Shown piece after piece: positions 7,305 through 18,195 of a stretch of 21,638 nucleotides of DNA. Made by a program: the position numbers and the translations under genes. The stretch comes from Gymnopilus junonius (Eukaryota; Basidiomycota; Agaricomycetes; Agaricales; Galerinaceae): NCBI GenBank assembly GCA_015501075.1, contig JADNYJ010000528.1, forward strand, positions 1 through 21,638. Reading direction: 5' to 3'. Within the stretch, counting starts at the first letter, position 1; every line of letters starts with the position of its first letter. The notes under the pieces were generated by a model, which was not told the DNA's origin, ran no database searches, and saw only the letters and a list, made by a program, of their open reading frames with translations.

Positions 7305-10300
7305 ATGTCCATTCCCCAAACTCCTACGCGTCGTTCTCAGCGCTTCCAGCCAACGGCAACACCATCTTCCAAACACTCTGACAAAAATGTTCTTGAATGT
7401 GCATGGATTGGTAGCCCTGTGTACACGCGGAAGACCAACGACGAGCTCGACCTGCTTCCTGAGGAACGGGAAGAGCGTAAAGCGGAGCAAGGCGACGAAG
7501 TCCAAGATGACAACGAAGATGAAGAAGAACCAGAAGAACTCGAAACTTTATTCTACCACAAGTTCAAAATGAAGCGCAAACTCGTTGCCTACAAAGGAGC
7601 TCAGCGAAATACGGCAGGAAAGATAGATACCCAGACTTACAGCGTTGGGGATACGGTGATGATCGAGACCGATACGCTGTATCTCACCAAACGCCCTCCT
7701 AGCATTGGAATCATTGTCGCCATATGGCAGGTCAAGAAACTGGTCGAGGAAGATGTCGAGGCGGACCCAAGCAAAATGCGTATGCGGATACACTGGTTTC
7801 TCAGGCCGACGGAGATGGCGAGCATCAGAGCAAAGCGGGATCACGAGGAGGTTGGTATTTCATCATTAATATCCTATCTTTCAGGAATTAACATGGTTTT
7901 AGAACGAAATTTATTATACCCTAGCCTCAAGGGCTCTCATTACTCCGGGTGTCATCCTATCTCGATGTGCCGTCTCTGACCACAAAGGGGTTGCGAAGCC
8001 AAAGCAGCCTGAATCGAAATGGACCTATGTCCCATTTACACCTTCTAAACGCCGCCCTTCGTCACCTCTCAAAAAGTCCACTCGCTTTTCTCCTTCCAAT
8101 GACCAGGAGGAAGATGAAGAACCAGAGCCAGAAGAAGAGGAAGAGGAGGAAGAATTTCCTGTAGCTCCAGACGACCCAAGCAAGCACTTTTTCTGTTCTC
8201 TCGCCGTCGACTCCCGACGAGGACTCTTCTACGATTTCAATTGGGAGAAGCACCGCAAGGACGCTCTACAGCATTCCAAACCTCCGTCTCGTGGTATTAA
8301 CTCGAATCCTGGACCCAGTTCGCGGACAGACGACGCTTCCGCCCGTACTTGGGGTGAAGGCGATGCGTGGGACGTGGTGGAGAAGAAGACTAGGCCCAAG
8401 GCGCAGACTACCACGAAAGGCCGGTCGAGCTCAACCTCAAAAGGCACTGCGACTGCAAAGAGGACTACTACGACGCCGAGTGGCCGGAAAGGCAAGGGCA
8501 AAGGAAAGTCTGAGGACAAAAAAGACCGAGAGGAAATATCAGAGTCGGAAGTGGACGACTCGGATGAATTTGAAGCTGAAGAAGAGGATGACGACGAGGA
8601 CGAGGAAATGGTGGATGCTGAAGATAACGCAGGCGAGAGTGAAACCGAGGAAGATGAAGATGACGAGGACCTCTTCCAAGAACCTCGCACACCCTCCAAG
8701 AAACGCAAACGCGTCCAAAGCACCACAAGTACACCCCGCAAGCGGAATAAAACCCTTGTCCAGCCAACACCGCACTCCAAAGCTGCTTTAGCTCGCCGAC
8801 GACGTCTCAATCCCAATGACTCCTCCACCACTTCTTCCCCAAGAAAGCGGAAGACGACGTTCTCACTGACCTACCCCGCCCAATCCCAATCGCTCACATT
8901 TCAAGCGAGCATGGCCCACCTCCCGAAGGACCCGTGGTTAAGAGCGATGCACGCATTGCATGTGGGCAGTCGACCAGACGCGTTACCTTGTCGGGAAGAT
9001 GAATTTGGGAGGGTGCTCAAGTGCGTTGGGGAGTTGTTGGAAGAGGGCAGTGGTGGATGTGTTTGTAAGTTTCTTTTCCCTTTTTGTCATCTTAAATGTA
9101 TTCATATGGCTGAGCGTGGCTTCCTTTTCTTGGTGTGCAGATATTTCCGGTGTTCCTGGGACGGGGAAGACAGCGACCGTCCATAGCGTAGTGAAAGAGT
9201 TGAAACGCATGGCAGAAAACAATGTACATTCCTTCTTTCCTTCTTTCTTACCCCACCGCTAACGAGCCCTTATTTTTTTTTCTGTTCCAGGAAATCAACC
9301 CCTTCACTTACGTCGAGATTAACGGTCTGAAAATCCCCGAACCTTCAGCGGCGTACAATCTCCTCTGGGAGGGTATTTCGGGACATGACGTTGCTAAGGA
9401 AGGTCACCTCCGACTTAGCTCCAAAGAAAGTCTGAAAGCACTCATGAGGCACTTTACGAGTGGAGGGATGAGGGGACCTGAGGGACACGCGTGGTATGTG
9501 TTTTTTCTCTCTTTTTCTCTCTCGCGTCTCTTGAGATTGAACAATGATATGTCAAATTTGTCATTTTACAGTGTGGTTCTGATGGATGAACTAGACCAGC
9601 TCGTTACACCCAAGCAGGACGTCGTGTACAATTTCTTCAATTGGCCCACTTTGGTGGGCAGTAAGCTCGTCGTTATCGCGGGTAGCGAATACCATGGACC
9701 TTCCTGAGCGTGTTATGATGGGTCGGGTGCGCAGTCGACTGGGTACGCGTTATAATTAGAATAGCCCTCATCGCTGCATCAAATTCCTGACTCCTTTCCT
9801 TAGGTATGATCCGTATAAATTTCCAGCCTTACATGCGTGAGCAGCTTGAAAAGATCGTTGAAGGTCGACTAGCTAGTGCTCGAGAAAGTTTGGCTATGCA
9901 TGACGGGGAAGACGGCGACAAGGAACAAGAGAAGGAGAAGCCGATTATTGCACAGGATGCGATTAAGCTCGCTGCAATGACCGTTAGTCGTATAACGGGC
10001 GATGCGAGGAGGGTGTTGGATATTGTTCGGTATGTTTTTCCTACCTTGTGTCCTTTGTTCATTTTCTTGTGGGTATTAATCGGCACTTTGTTTGCTTTAT
10101 CTGTAGGCGAGCTGTTGAGCTCGTTCAGGCCTCCAAGAGCACCGTCAAGGCACCGCATATCAAGGAAGTCGTGCAAACGTTGCAGAATAGCCCGACTGCT
10201 GCATTTCTAAGAGACCTGAGCTTCCATGAACGACTGATGCTCGCTTCTCTTATCAAGTGTATTAAACGAGAGGGCATTGAAGAAATTAAATGGAGTGAGG

Positions 10301-10624
10301 TAATTTATCCCCCTCTCACTCATCTTTCCTTGAGATACTCAAGTCCAATTCACGATTCCCGTAACGTAGGTCCAATACCAACATCTAACATACATTCCCA
10401 TCCTCGCTTCCGACGACGACCCGAAACGGCGGCCCACCAACACAGAACTGAGCATGGTCCTCGACTCGCTCGTCTCCTCCCGCGCGGTGGTCGTGGAGGA
10501 GGGCGCGGCTATTGCGAAGAAGCATGAGGGTGAGAGGAGGATGTTGTTGAACATTGAGCAGAGCGAGGTCGAGAGGGTTCTTGGGGACGTTGGGGGGTTA
10601 AAGTGGAAGAATGTGTTCAATTAA
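7305..10624 (+). CDS. ORC1: Origin recognition complex subunit 1 (frame broken by one extra G)
   Basis: Largest ORC subunit, which with the other subunits binds replication origins and loads MCM helicase with Cdc6. Eight exons: 7305-7850, 7903-9064, 9141-9223, 9291-9493, 9572-9742, 9804-10029, 10107-10299, 10370-10624; all introns are GT-AG, 52-78 bp. Residues about 80-240 form a BAH domain (VGDTVMIET, RIHWFLRPTEM, then ITPGVILSRCAV). A long acidic and Lys/Arg-rich linker follows, with basic nuclear-signal-like clusters (KKRKRV, RKRNK). The AAA+ core has Walker A GVPGTGKT (9150-9173) and Walker B VVLMDELDQL (9573-9602). The tail after exon 6 fits the AAA+ lid and winged helix. In exon 5 the GGG at 9680-9682 has one G too many: dropping it restores the sensor I region (ANTMDLPER) and gives 945 residues; as written, translation stops at 9705-9707. 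ATG 7305 is the first in the frame; the peptide begins with PQTPTRRSQRF. Confidence 0.95.
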
Positions 10625-11716
10625 ATAAGGTCTATATTGGAGGGTCTGTAGATGCTCCATGCATCCTACATACTGTATTTTTATGTTATTTAGTGCCGTA
10701 TTTCAACTTTGAAGGCTAGGGATGATTTAGATACGTGCATGTGTTCTATGGCTTTAGATTGTGGGAGATACTTGAGTCTTGTCTCATTCTTTATTTAAGT
10801 CGAAGACACTAAAAGCTTTACAGCCTTACCGACACTCAAACCTTGCAGTTTGTTTTCCGTTACAAAGTGCTGCTAGACGGGTTAGAAAGCGGTAAGTTGG
10901 AAGTGGAGAGGTGCCTGGTTCTTGGGGTCCTGGCGAGTCCTTCCGATTTGGAAGTCTAGTTTGCGGGGTTCGGATCACCCCTCAAGGAAAACGACAAGGA
11001 TAAAGACGCCGTGAACTAGCACTTTCAACCATCTGGTTCTTGGACTGCTCTCAACGACGGAGGCCTTTGGCTCTAATCGTTGTCCTACTATGGTGTCTTG
11101 ACTACTACTAGTGTATGATATTGGTATTATGTGCCCAACCTTATCCCTCTCGCATGATCCTATTGAAGCACCTGGCAGCTGCTAACCCAAGGCGGACTCG
11201 ATGAAACGAAGTTCGTTCCGGATCCTACTCGGGCTTAACTTTCATTATTTATCTGCAACATGCGCTTGCTTATTTTTTAAATTTCAGTCTAGGGTTTTTG
11301 GGTGGATTTTTGCTGATAATAGAACGTCAGGCATTGTGGTCTAACACTGTAACAGGTGCTGCTACTGATGAAACTTCGAAGGATTGTGCTACTCCTCAAG
11401 TTGTACGAGCTATCTCTGGTGCCAGTACCTATCGGTTACATGCCACCGATGGTACAAAAGCCCCTTTCTTTGTGCTCTATTCCTACCGCTCACTGTGCAA
11501 AATCGGTCTGATTTGTACCATTTGTCTGGCGTTACGGCTCTTTCTGACACACTTTTCCTTTCAGCAACTTCTACATGAAGTACTTACCATTGTTTTTTTA
11601 ACACATCTGAAAATGTGGTGGTGAAGCTGCTTTAGAACCGAACATCCAGGGATGAAACCAGTTTAAATTGTTGCTTCTGGATCAGCGTAAACAGTTCGAT
11701 TGCTTGGAACTAGGTC
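10625..11716. other. Intergenic DNA downstream of ORC1
   Basis: Contains the ORC1 3' untranslated region at its left end. A 108-codon plus-strand frame (11298-11624) has no recognisable motif, its only merit being low-complexity-free sequence in the first 45 codons; I do not call it a gene. No RNA gene seen. Confidence 0.5.
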
Positions 11717-11794
11717 TTGACTTGAAACGGAAAAGGCCAGCTTGCAAAAAACTTGCGAGCCCCGCACTTTAAAAGCTGGCCTTGCCCAAGTCAA
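11717..11794. repeat. Compact two-part inverted repeat (possible hairpin)
   Basis: Outer arms TTGACTTG (11717-11724) and CAAGTCAA (11787-11794), inner arms AAGGCCAGCTT (11733-11743) and AAGCTGGCCTT (11773-11783), all exact complements. The inner loop is 29 bp and itself partly self-complementary (GCTTGC ... GCGAGC). It sits 91 bp before the next small gene. It could be a miniature element or an RNA hairpin; there is no U-run that would suggest a bacterial-style terminator. Confidence 0.75.
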
Positions 11795-11884
11795 TTTATT
11801 CCAAGGTTACCCAGTCTACCTTTCGGCACTGTCACTGCAACACAAGGTATGTCGAATTAGTTGCCCAGAATCTGACATAGCTTT

Positions 11885-12333
11885 ATGACTCATCTCCAGA
11901 TGCTGTTTCCTATGTGTTGCCTCTCTGTTATTATGGTTACCGTTTTGACCTGGAAGCACGCCTTTGCTGTGCCAGTAATGGATGCAGCAAGCATAGGTCC
12001 TACTGTGCCACGCAGGTCTCTCAGAGGTGACTTTGAGCCTCTCCTTCACACTTTGCAGCCAGTTGCAGTTGGTGCTGAGCAGGGTCTAGAAAATGGGACA
12101 GGGGACTTAAAGTGTGTTCTGACTTCAAATATGATGTTTGGCAGTTTTACTTATCATCCTTTTATTTTTGTCGTTACAGAGCAACTGTCAAGGATACCGG
12201 ATCGGCACTGGACCACCTTATTAATGCATCTGGGGATATCCTTAGCAATGTGGAGGCAGGTATGGGTCAAACACTAGGATGCATTCCAGGAGCGGTGGAT
12301 AAAACCGTCCATAAAATCGAACAAGCAAGGTAA
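11885..12333 (+). CDS. Possible small secreted protein
   Basis: Two exons, 11885-12111 and 12180-12333, joined by a GT-AG intron (12112-12179) give 126 residues. The N-terminus is hydrophobic (LSVIMVTVLTWKHAFA) with small residues suited to signal-peptide cleavage; an alternative ATG at 11900 fits a signal peptide equally well. The mature part is polar and helical looking (ATVKDTGSALDHLINASGD, then VDKTVHKIEQAR). I do not recognise a family. Both exons are protein-like and in compatible phase, but the gene is short, and the final codon AGG followed by TAAAG could also be a donor leading to a further exon. Fungal genomes encode many such small secreted proteins of unknown role. Confidence 0.4.
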
Positions 12334-13670
12334 AGTATTGCTTCATTCCATTTTCAGTTGTTCTAAGCATAAGTATCCTGACTTTGGTCACAAGTTTGGG
12401 ATGCGGTCATAATAGGAATTATTATAGAAGGCAGTGGGGCAGCTGGGGTCACTCGTACAACTGCTGATCAGTCATCCAACCTCTGCCAGTTGTGAATTTG
12501 TCTCTAGCTTATCTCGAGGCATATGCTACCTGCTTGCATTCATTTCATGTGATCATCTTTCGCTCTTACTTTTTAAACAATTGTTCCATTCATTTGAAAT
12601 GCCTAAGGCATTCTATCCTATATCCGTCATTGGATTTTTAACTAGCTGGACCATTATCACAACATTTTAATGTTATTCACAACTCTAAAGTCCAGCTATT
12701 ATGGTAATGGGAATTGATTTAGACGAAGACAGAATCCAGATTACATAAAGAATGACGTTTTGGACCCATGCATACCCTTTGGTTCTGCTAACCCTTTATT
12801 TGTACTGTGGTGCCATCCTTTATTTGCTCATAATTCCAGACCTTGGATTATGTTTGCTGCGACCAATCTTCATAACACTGCTTGCTGTTGTTGAGCAGCC
12901 ATGCATCATACCTTCTGTCAACGCAAGCATTCAGTTAGACAGGTCGCATTTCGAACTTCATCATACATTTCTGGTTCTGTGCACGGCCAGGTGGGTACTT
13001 CAGCTTCATCTATTGAAGGTTCAGGTGACATCCAATGGCATCCATGCATTAATACATCTATCAACCATTTATTCTCACCTGGCAGAGGCAATTCCATTCA
13101 TCCGATGATGATGGCAAAGACATTCCGTCTTTATTTATTACTTCAATCAACAGCACATCCAAGCAGCCCAGGAGGTCATAATGAGGGCACTTATCCAGAC
13201 ATCTGGGCATAGACCACTTGATGAATTGATTAAACCTTAGTCCTCAAGGTTAGCTGGTGGGAGTCCGGGACAATGAGTGAGCGGCTTGAATTAGAACCGG
13301 CTGTGAAACATGATGGGTGCTAATGACAAAGCTCCCTATTCCCTATCATTTGACAGCTGGAATGTTCAGGTGAAGGTTAAACAAAGAACCTGAATAAAGT
13401 TATGTTATGAACTTCCCACCACATATAGAGTGCTCAAGTTAATAACTCCGCCTCTTGAACTAGAGATAAATGTAGGGCTATGTTAAAATGCTGGAAGTGC
13501 ATGTCATACGTAAATACCCCTCCTACTATCACACAGGTATGTATGTCAAAGAGTCATCTGTAACATGCTCAGCAAAGTTTTCCATGCAATATGTATGCTT
13601 TAAATACTGCCATATTTCTTAAGTCTCATCCCCAGTGACTTCCATACCCTGAAAATTTGCCAACCTCGAG
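12334..13670. other. Intergenic DNA without a supported gene
   Basis: Overlapping open frames of about 80-118 codons (12434-12670, 12752-13108, 12901-13212) show no motif and use each other's sequence. A short coding-like run around 12405-12490 (GIIIEGSGAAGVTRTTADQ) may be a relic or a missed exon. Nothing firm can be called. Confidence 0.45.
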
Positions 13671-14677
13671 ATGCTCAGTCTTATTTCTACTTCCATCCTC
13701 CTCCTCTCTTTTACTCGAGAAATTTCAGCCCAGTCTTTGGTGGTATGTGGGCAAGCTTGCTTCGAAGGGACACCTGGGAATGCATCATCCTCTGGAGATG
13801 CATCACTGTGCCCTCTGGCCATGGGCGGCTTCAACCCTTTCCTCACATCAAGTTGTTTATGTTTTGAACCTGAAACCTTTACTAATGCACCATAAATTTC
13901 TCTTCCTTATTTTTGCATGGAATGACTATAATGAATGCTACCTTACATCCAGGTTTATGTTCTGTTTTACGTGCAGTCAGCAGACTACCAGAAACTTTGA
14001 CACTGTCTGTGGTACCAACCAAGTCACCCAGTCCTGTCCTGGTCAAAACGACATCATCACAACCACCTGCAATGCAAATAGTGACATCAACACAGTCCTC
14101 GGAGTGCTCTGTGCAGATGGGAAACCCACCGATGACGTTGAGGGTATTGACAAAGTTGCAGCATTTGTGGTACCTGAGCTCACAGCTGGAGCTCTCGCGC
14201 TTTTGGCAACCCGGGTGTGCATCTATTGCAATCGGCCAAGCAGTATCTGATATTGTCAGTGATCTCTGCAATGTGTGGGATGTTGGTAAGTGTCTGCTCC
14301 TCCAGTTCTTTTGCAAGTTTGAATATATATTGATGGTTTATGGCTTGATGTTAGCTGGCTGTCTTATATCACCATCATTGTCTGCTAGTTCAGGTACCCC
14401 AGCTTCGATGGGTGCAGGCAAGGCGGGGTCTACTAGCACAGGGAAGACAGCAGCTAGTAGTGGCAGTGCAGCGTCTCTGACTACAGGCAATGCCAATGCA
14501 TCCACTTGCGCTATGAACACACCAGCTGCTACTAATATGGCCCCCTCTTCAAGCAGTACATCTCTGGCCCTGACTACATCCACCACATCATCAGTGAGTT
14601 ATCTGCTCTCTGCTCCACAAAACATGCCATATGCGATGTCTTTTGCCATTGCGTCCATCTGGATGTTGGTTCTTTGA
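13671..14677 (+). CDS. Cysteine-rich, Ser/Thr-rich secreted protein, probably GPI-anchored (CFEM-like exon 1)
   Basis: Exon 1 (13671 to before the stop at 13893-13895) encodes a signal peptide (SLISTSILLLSFTREISAQS) and then C-x3-C-x16-C-x14-C-x-C followed by FTNA, the order expected at the start of a CFEM domain. The C-terminal part, 14394-14677, is rich in Ser, Thr, Ala and Gly and ends in a hydrophobic tail (MSFAIASIWMLVL), as in GPI-anchored wall proteins. Between them, 13977-14285 carries more Cys-containing coding-like sequence (DTVCGTNQVTQSC, then IGQAVSDIVSDLCNVWDV) split over two frames. An intron 14286-14393 joins the last two parts in frame. I could not find a clean splice from exon 1 to the middle exon, so the gene may be mis-sequenced or broken. 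CFEM proteins act at the cell surface, some in haem or iron uptake; no such role can be shown here. Confidence 0.5.
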
Positions 14678-16844
14678 AGGGACCACTAAAGATTTTTTTT
14701 TTCATTCATTCTTCTTTGAGTCTCATTGTATCTACGTACATGACCTGAAGGTCTTGCTTGATAAAGTATGACTCTCAATTGTATGTACGCATATAGCTAG
14801 GCTATGTCTGATATTATTCTGTTTACAATTTGATGTGCATTCTAGCTAAACGGTAAACCAGCAGATGAAATATGTAGGCTATAACCTAGATACGGAGTCT
14901 TTGAAATTAGTAAATGCAAAACTGTTGATCCTTGGTACTTCCATAAAGGAGAAGCGATGATCTTGCAGAATGGACCCAGGACCTTTGGATGTTGGACGTC
15001 CAAGGCCCCAGGGTGTCAATGGGGAACAAATGAACTTAAAACTTAAAAAGAAACCAAAACACTGATAGAAGCAATAACATGAGGCCTACTTCCCATCCTA
15101 TCCTGCATTTATCAATCGGGGTTTGATGTGCTCCAAGTTATGCATGAGAATGCATGGGCACCTATTATTAATATCGTAATCTTGACAGGCAAAAGGTCTG
15201 AACCTTGAGTAACATTCAACATTTGATGTATTGTGAGAGATGGGAGATAAATTAAAACATGGCTGAGCGGCAGTGACTGGGTATGTGGGAGACTCAAGTG
15301 GATTCAGACACATCCAGGACATTCTGAATCCACTGAGTTCTTGATGTGTGAAGCTAGTTAAGGGCACCAAGTTCCAGTATATGTACAAAAATATGATGGG
15401 CAGGTACTTACCCATCGTGATGGGTATACATTTCAAAGTCATTCTTACAATAGGACCCAAGCATATGTCACCACCTATCCATTGGGCTGGGTAGATTGGA
15501 CATACAAGCGTTAGGATAGCACTAATACCATTAATGGGCTGAAATGATGTGAGGTCATGTGAGTTGATAGATGGACTCCGGGACAAACTCTGTTTGTCTG
15601 AGGATCCGAAAACATGTGTAGGCATATATAGATGATGTATAGCAGTGTATAACTTCGGAATAGACAAGGATTCCAATGTATAGAGTTGAAGAAAAGGTAG
15701 AGAGAGATTTCGATAAAATGAGGTGTTTTGAGTGACTTCTGGTGCTCAGTTTTTTTGCTTCTATGCTGATTTGTGCAGTAAAATTCACTGGGGAACTACA
15801 GTACACAGGTCTAGTATTTATACTATAGCAGATAAGCAAAGATTTCCAGGGAGAAGGAGAATTGAAATAAACAAAGTGAAAATTTATCGGACCGAATAAC
15901 AATGGGAGAGCACATGGAGAGATCATATTTTAAAGGCTAAATGGAGAGGAATAAAATTTTATAAGTGGTAAACGAGGGAGGAGAAAGTAATCTAGAGAAA
16001 TTTTATGTTGGAAACCAATGAAGTTTGGTTGCAGAATGATGTCTGTGGTTGTTTTGGGTCAATTTGCAGTCAGAACTCAGTCCATAGGGTCGTTTACCAT
16101 CAGATAATTGAAGTTTTACCATTTAAGGTATTGGGCCTGGAGGATGCAAGGGCCATCAAGTTGATTTCATTGCATGGATAAGTCTTCTTTTCAGCGAGCT
16201 AAATATAGCCATTGTTGGGTGCCATTGTCATCTAATCGCAGGTGCTTCCATGCATCCGGTGCTCCATTCCAAGTTAATTACCTTCAATATGTACCCATGT
16301 TCATGATCTCCCTTACAGGGCTGATATAAACTCTAAGAATTGCTATCGGCATTGTATTGGGGCCATTTTGTTTGTCTAGGGGATCATCTTCATGCGCGTA
16401 GCTGTAACTGCATCTTAAAGTACCTTTGTGCCCTACTGATCACTATTCAATTATGTGTTTCAGAGTCAGGGTAGTAAAAGACACACCCAAGGAGATTCTG
16501 AAGGAGGAGGGAAAAATGGGAGGGATGATATGCGCTGGCAAGCAGCTGAGGGAGTATGACCGGGCAAGCCATTGATACCCATAGGATGTACTATGATGGG
16601 CTATATCTTCCTTCTTCATTTCATGGTGACTCCAACACAAGTTCCACTGCTTCGGAAGGACCGATGAGCTGATTCAAGTGGTGACTAGTAAAGATTAAAT
16701 TTCTCTGCACTGGCAGGGATGGGGGTCAGATGTTGCAGAGTTGGTCCTATGAGATCTCAGATGGTGAGAGGAGGGAGGACATATGTTGTGTCCTGAGCAA
16801 GAAACAGTTGATGTCTCCAGAGCAATGAATTATTGAGCAATTAT

Positions 16845-16856
16845 TTCTTCTTCTTC
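16845..16856. repeat. (TTC)4 microsatellite
   Basis: Four TTC units in tandem. Confidence 0.7.
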
Positions 16857-16930
16857 TAATGCTGAATCATCCCCCAGAGCTAATTCCCTACTGCTCCAGC
16901 ATAGACTCAGGCGTCCACAGGTTCCAAGCA

Positions 16931-16948
16931 GGCTCTGGCTCTGGCTCT
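16931..16948. repeat. (GGCTCT)3 short tandem repeat
   Basis: Three exact GGCTCT units in a row, just left of the hAT-like element. Confidence 0.8.
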
Positions 16949-17034
16949 AGCCTTGAGCTTGTATTTTTGAATGTGTAGGAACTCAAAAGGCCAAGCCCAA
17001 CTTCTTTGAGAACTGCAGTTCTTCAAGCATCATT

Positions 17035-17042
17035 TGAAGAGG
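17035..17042. repeat. Left 8-bp target-site duplication
   Basis: TGAAGAGG directly before the left end of the hAT-like element; exact copy at 18990-18997. Confidence 0.9.
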
Positions 17043-17360
17043 TAGTGTTGCTGGCAAGCCAAGCTGAACTCATTGCTAACTCAACTTGGACACTAAGTTC
17101 GACAACTTGATGACCCAAGCCAAGCTCAAGCTGAACTTGGATCAACTTGCAAGTTGCATGTATATACACGTGACCTTGTCTATCTTGCCTGTCCAACACC
17201 GACTTGTTTTAGTGGGCCACTGCTTCGCATGGCAGGACAATGCTTTTCCTACTTCACAAATAGTATTAGACCATCTATATATGATGATAGGTAAAATTTA
17301 AATATATGCCCTTCAGAATAAAATAGAACACACCTTGAACAGCAAATCCGATAGTACCTT

Positions 17361-17465
17361 GGCACAGATATTAGATTATGTAAGCGGCGGAGGAACGCTG
17401 CTGATATAATCACACACCCAGCTCCAGATACTAATAATAAGTCAAATCTAAATATAGCTGCCTTT
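17361..17465 (+). repeat. Diverged direct repeat, copy 1
   Basis: Similar to about 18103-18195: both begin TATTA-ATTAT-TAAGC-GC-GA and end with AATCTAAATATA followed by a purine and CTGCCTT. They flank the ACCAGTTA-rich segment inside the hAT-like element. Confidence 0.55.
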
Positions 17466-17559
17466 TGCCACACACTGCTGGCACATGAGGCATTTGTTGA
17501 AGTTCATATTGCATTAACTGATGCTAACCGCAAAATATACTAACCATTGTAACCATAAA

Positions 17560-18070
17560 CCACAGTCTGGTTAGCAGTTAGTCCAAATTTTAGAATTTTT
17601 GTAACTGCTTAAAACTGGTCTTAACCAGTTAGGACCAGTCATAAAATTCTGAAATTTTGCACGCTTATACCCACATATTATAGCTTTTGAACGACCCAGA
17701 AAACGTAAAATTCGGTTGAGAATTAAGAAAGTTATTGCAATACTCGCAAAAATTGTTGAATCTGCTCTAATTTTATCATTTCTCAACCGTTTGTGATGTT
17801 CTTGAGCTCGTTTTGACCGTAAAAATTGTGATTCATTTAGTTTAAACTATGAGACAATTATGTATGCCAAAAAATGGTTATAACTGGTTGATAACTGGTT
17901 ATAACTGTAACCAGTTAAAACCAGTTATATAACTGCAAATAACTGCACAAGACTGATCAAGACCAGTTAGTTGCAGTCCGGTCCAGTTATTTAGACATTT
18001 CTAATTTTACCTAACTGGTCTCGGTCTGGTTAGGGTCCTTGGGCACCCAAAAACTGGACCAGACCAGACT
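17560..18070. repeat. Cluster of ACCAGTTA / TAACTGGT motifs (probably a nested element)
   Basis: Many copies of AACTGGT or its complement ACCAGTT occur in both orientations, concentrated at 17560-17645 and 17870-18065, with an AT-rich unique centre between. The clustering at two sides of a core resembles the subterminal repeats of a DNA transposon, and TTAGACATTTCTAA near 17991-18004 may mark one end. No clear matching left end or target duplication was found. Confidence 0.6.
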
Positions 18071-18102
18071 TTCAAACATTAATTCCAGTGGCCCTGTAAC
18101 TT

Positions 18103-18195
18103 ATTATATTATATAAGCAGCAGAGGGATGCCACTTATATCAGTGGATAAGATACAGTATTTAAAAATAATCTGAATCTAAATATAACTGCCTTG
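18103..18195 (+). repeat. Diverged direct repeat, copy 2
   Basis: Partner of about 17361-17465; the best-kept part is the AATCTAAATATA-ACTGCCTT end. Confidence 0.55.

Larger units (their letters stand above)
14678..17034. other. Gene-poor intergenic stretch
   Basis: About 2.4 kb without a recognisable gene. The longest frame is 192 codons on the minus strand (15098-15676); it is rich in Ile, Ser, Pro and Cys with no motif and looks like chance or old repeat sequence. A 12-bp palindrome TTGGACGTCCAA lies at 14992-15003. Small simple repeats occur at 16845-16856 and 16931-16948. Confidence 0.5.

Noticed and set aside
8229..8831. 200-codon Ser-rich minus-strand frame opposite ORC1
   Set aside because: It is the reverse of the acidic and Lys/Arg-rich ORC1 linker; the serine runs come from GAA/GAG/GAC repeats on the coding strand.
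12752..13212. Two overlapping frames, one with hydrophobic stretches
   Set aside because: The hydrophobic run is Leu/Tyr/Ile-rich as expected from T-rich DNA, and no splice partners or motif were found.
15098..15676. 192-codon minus-strand open frame
   Set aside because: Long but without motifs or exon partners, with odd composition and overlapping alternative frames; no support as a gene.
16840..16950. Short TTC and GGCTCT repeats as a CRISPR-like array
   Set aside because: They are plain microsatellites without spacers, and the genome is eukaryotic.
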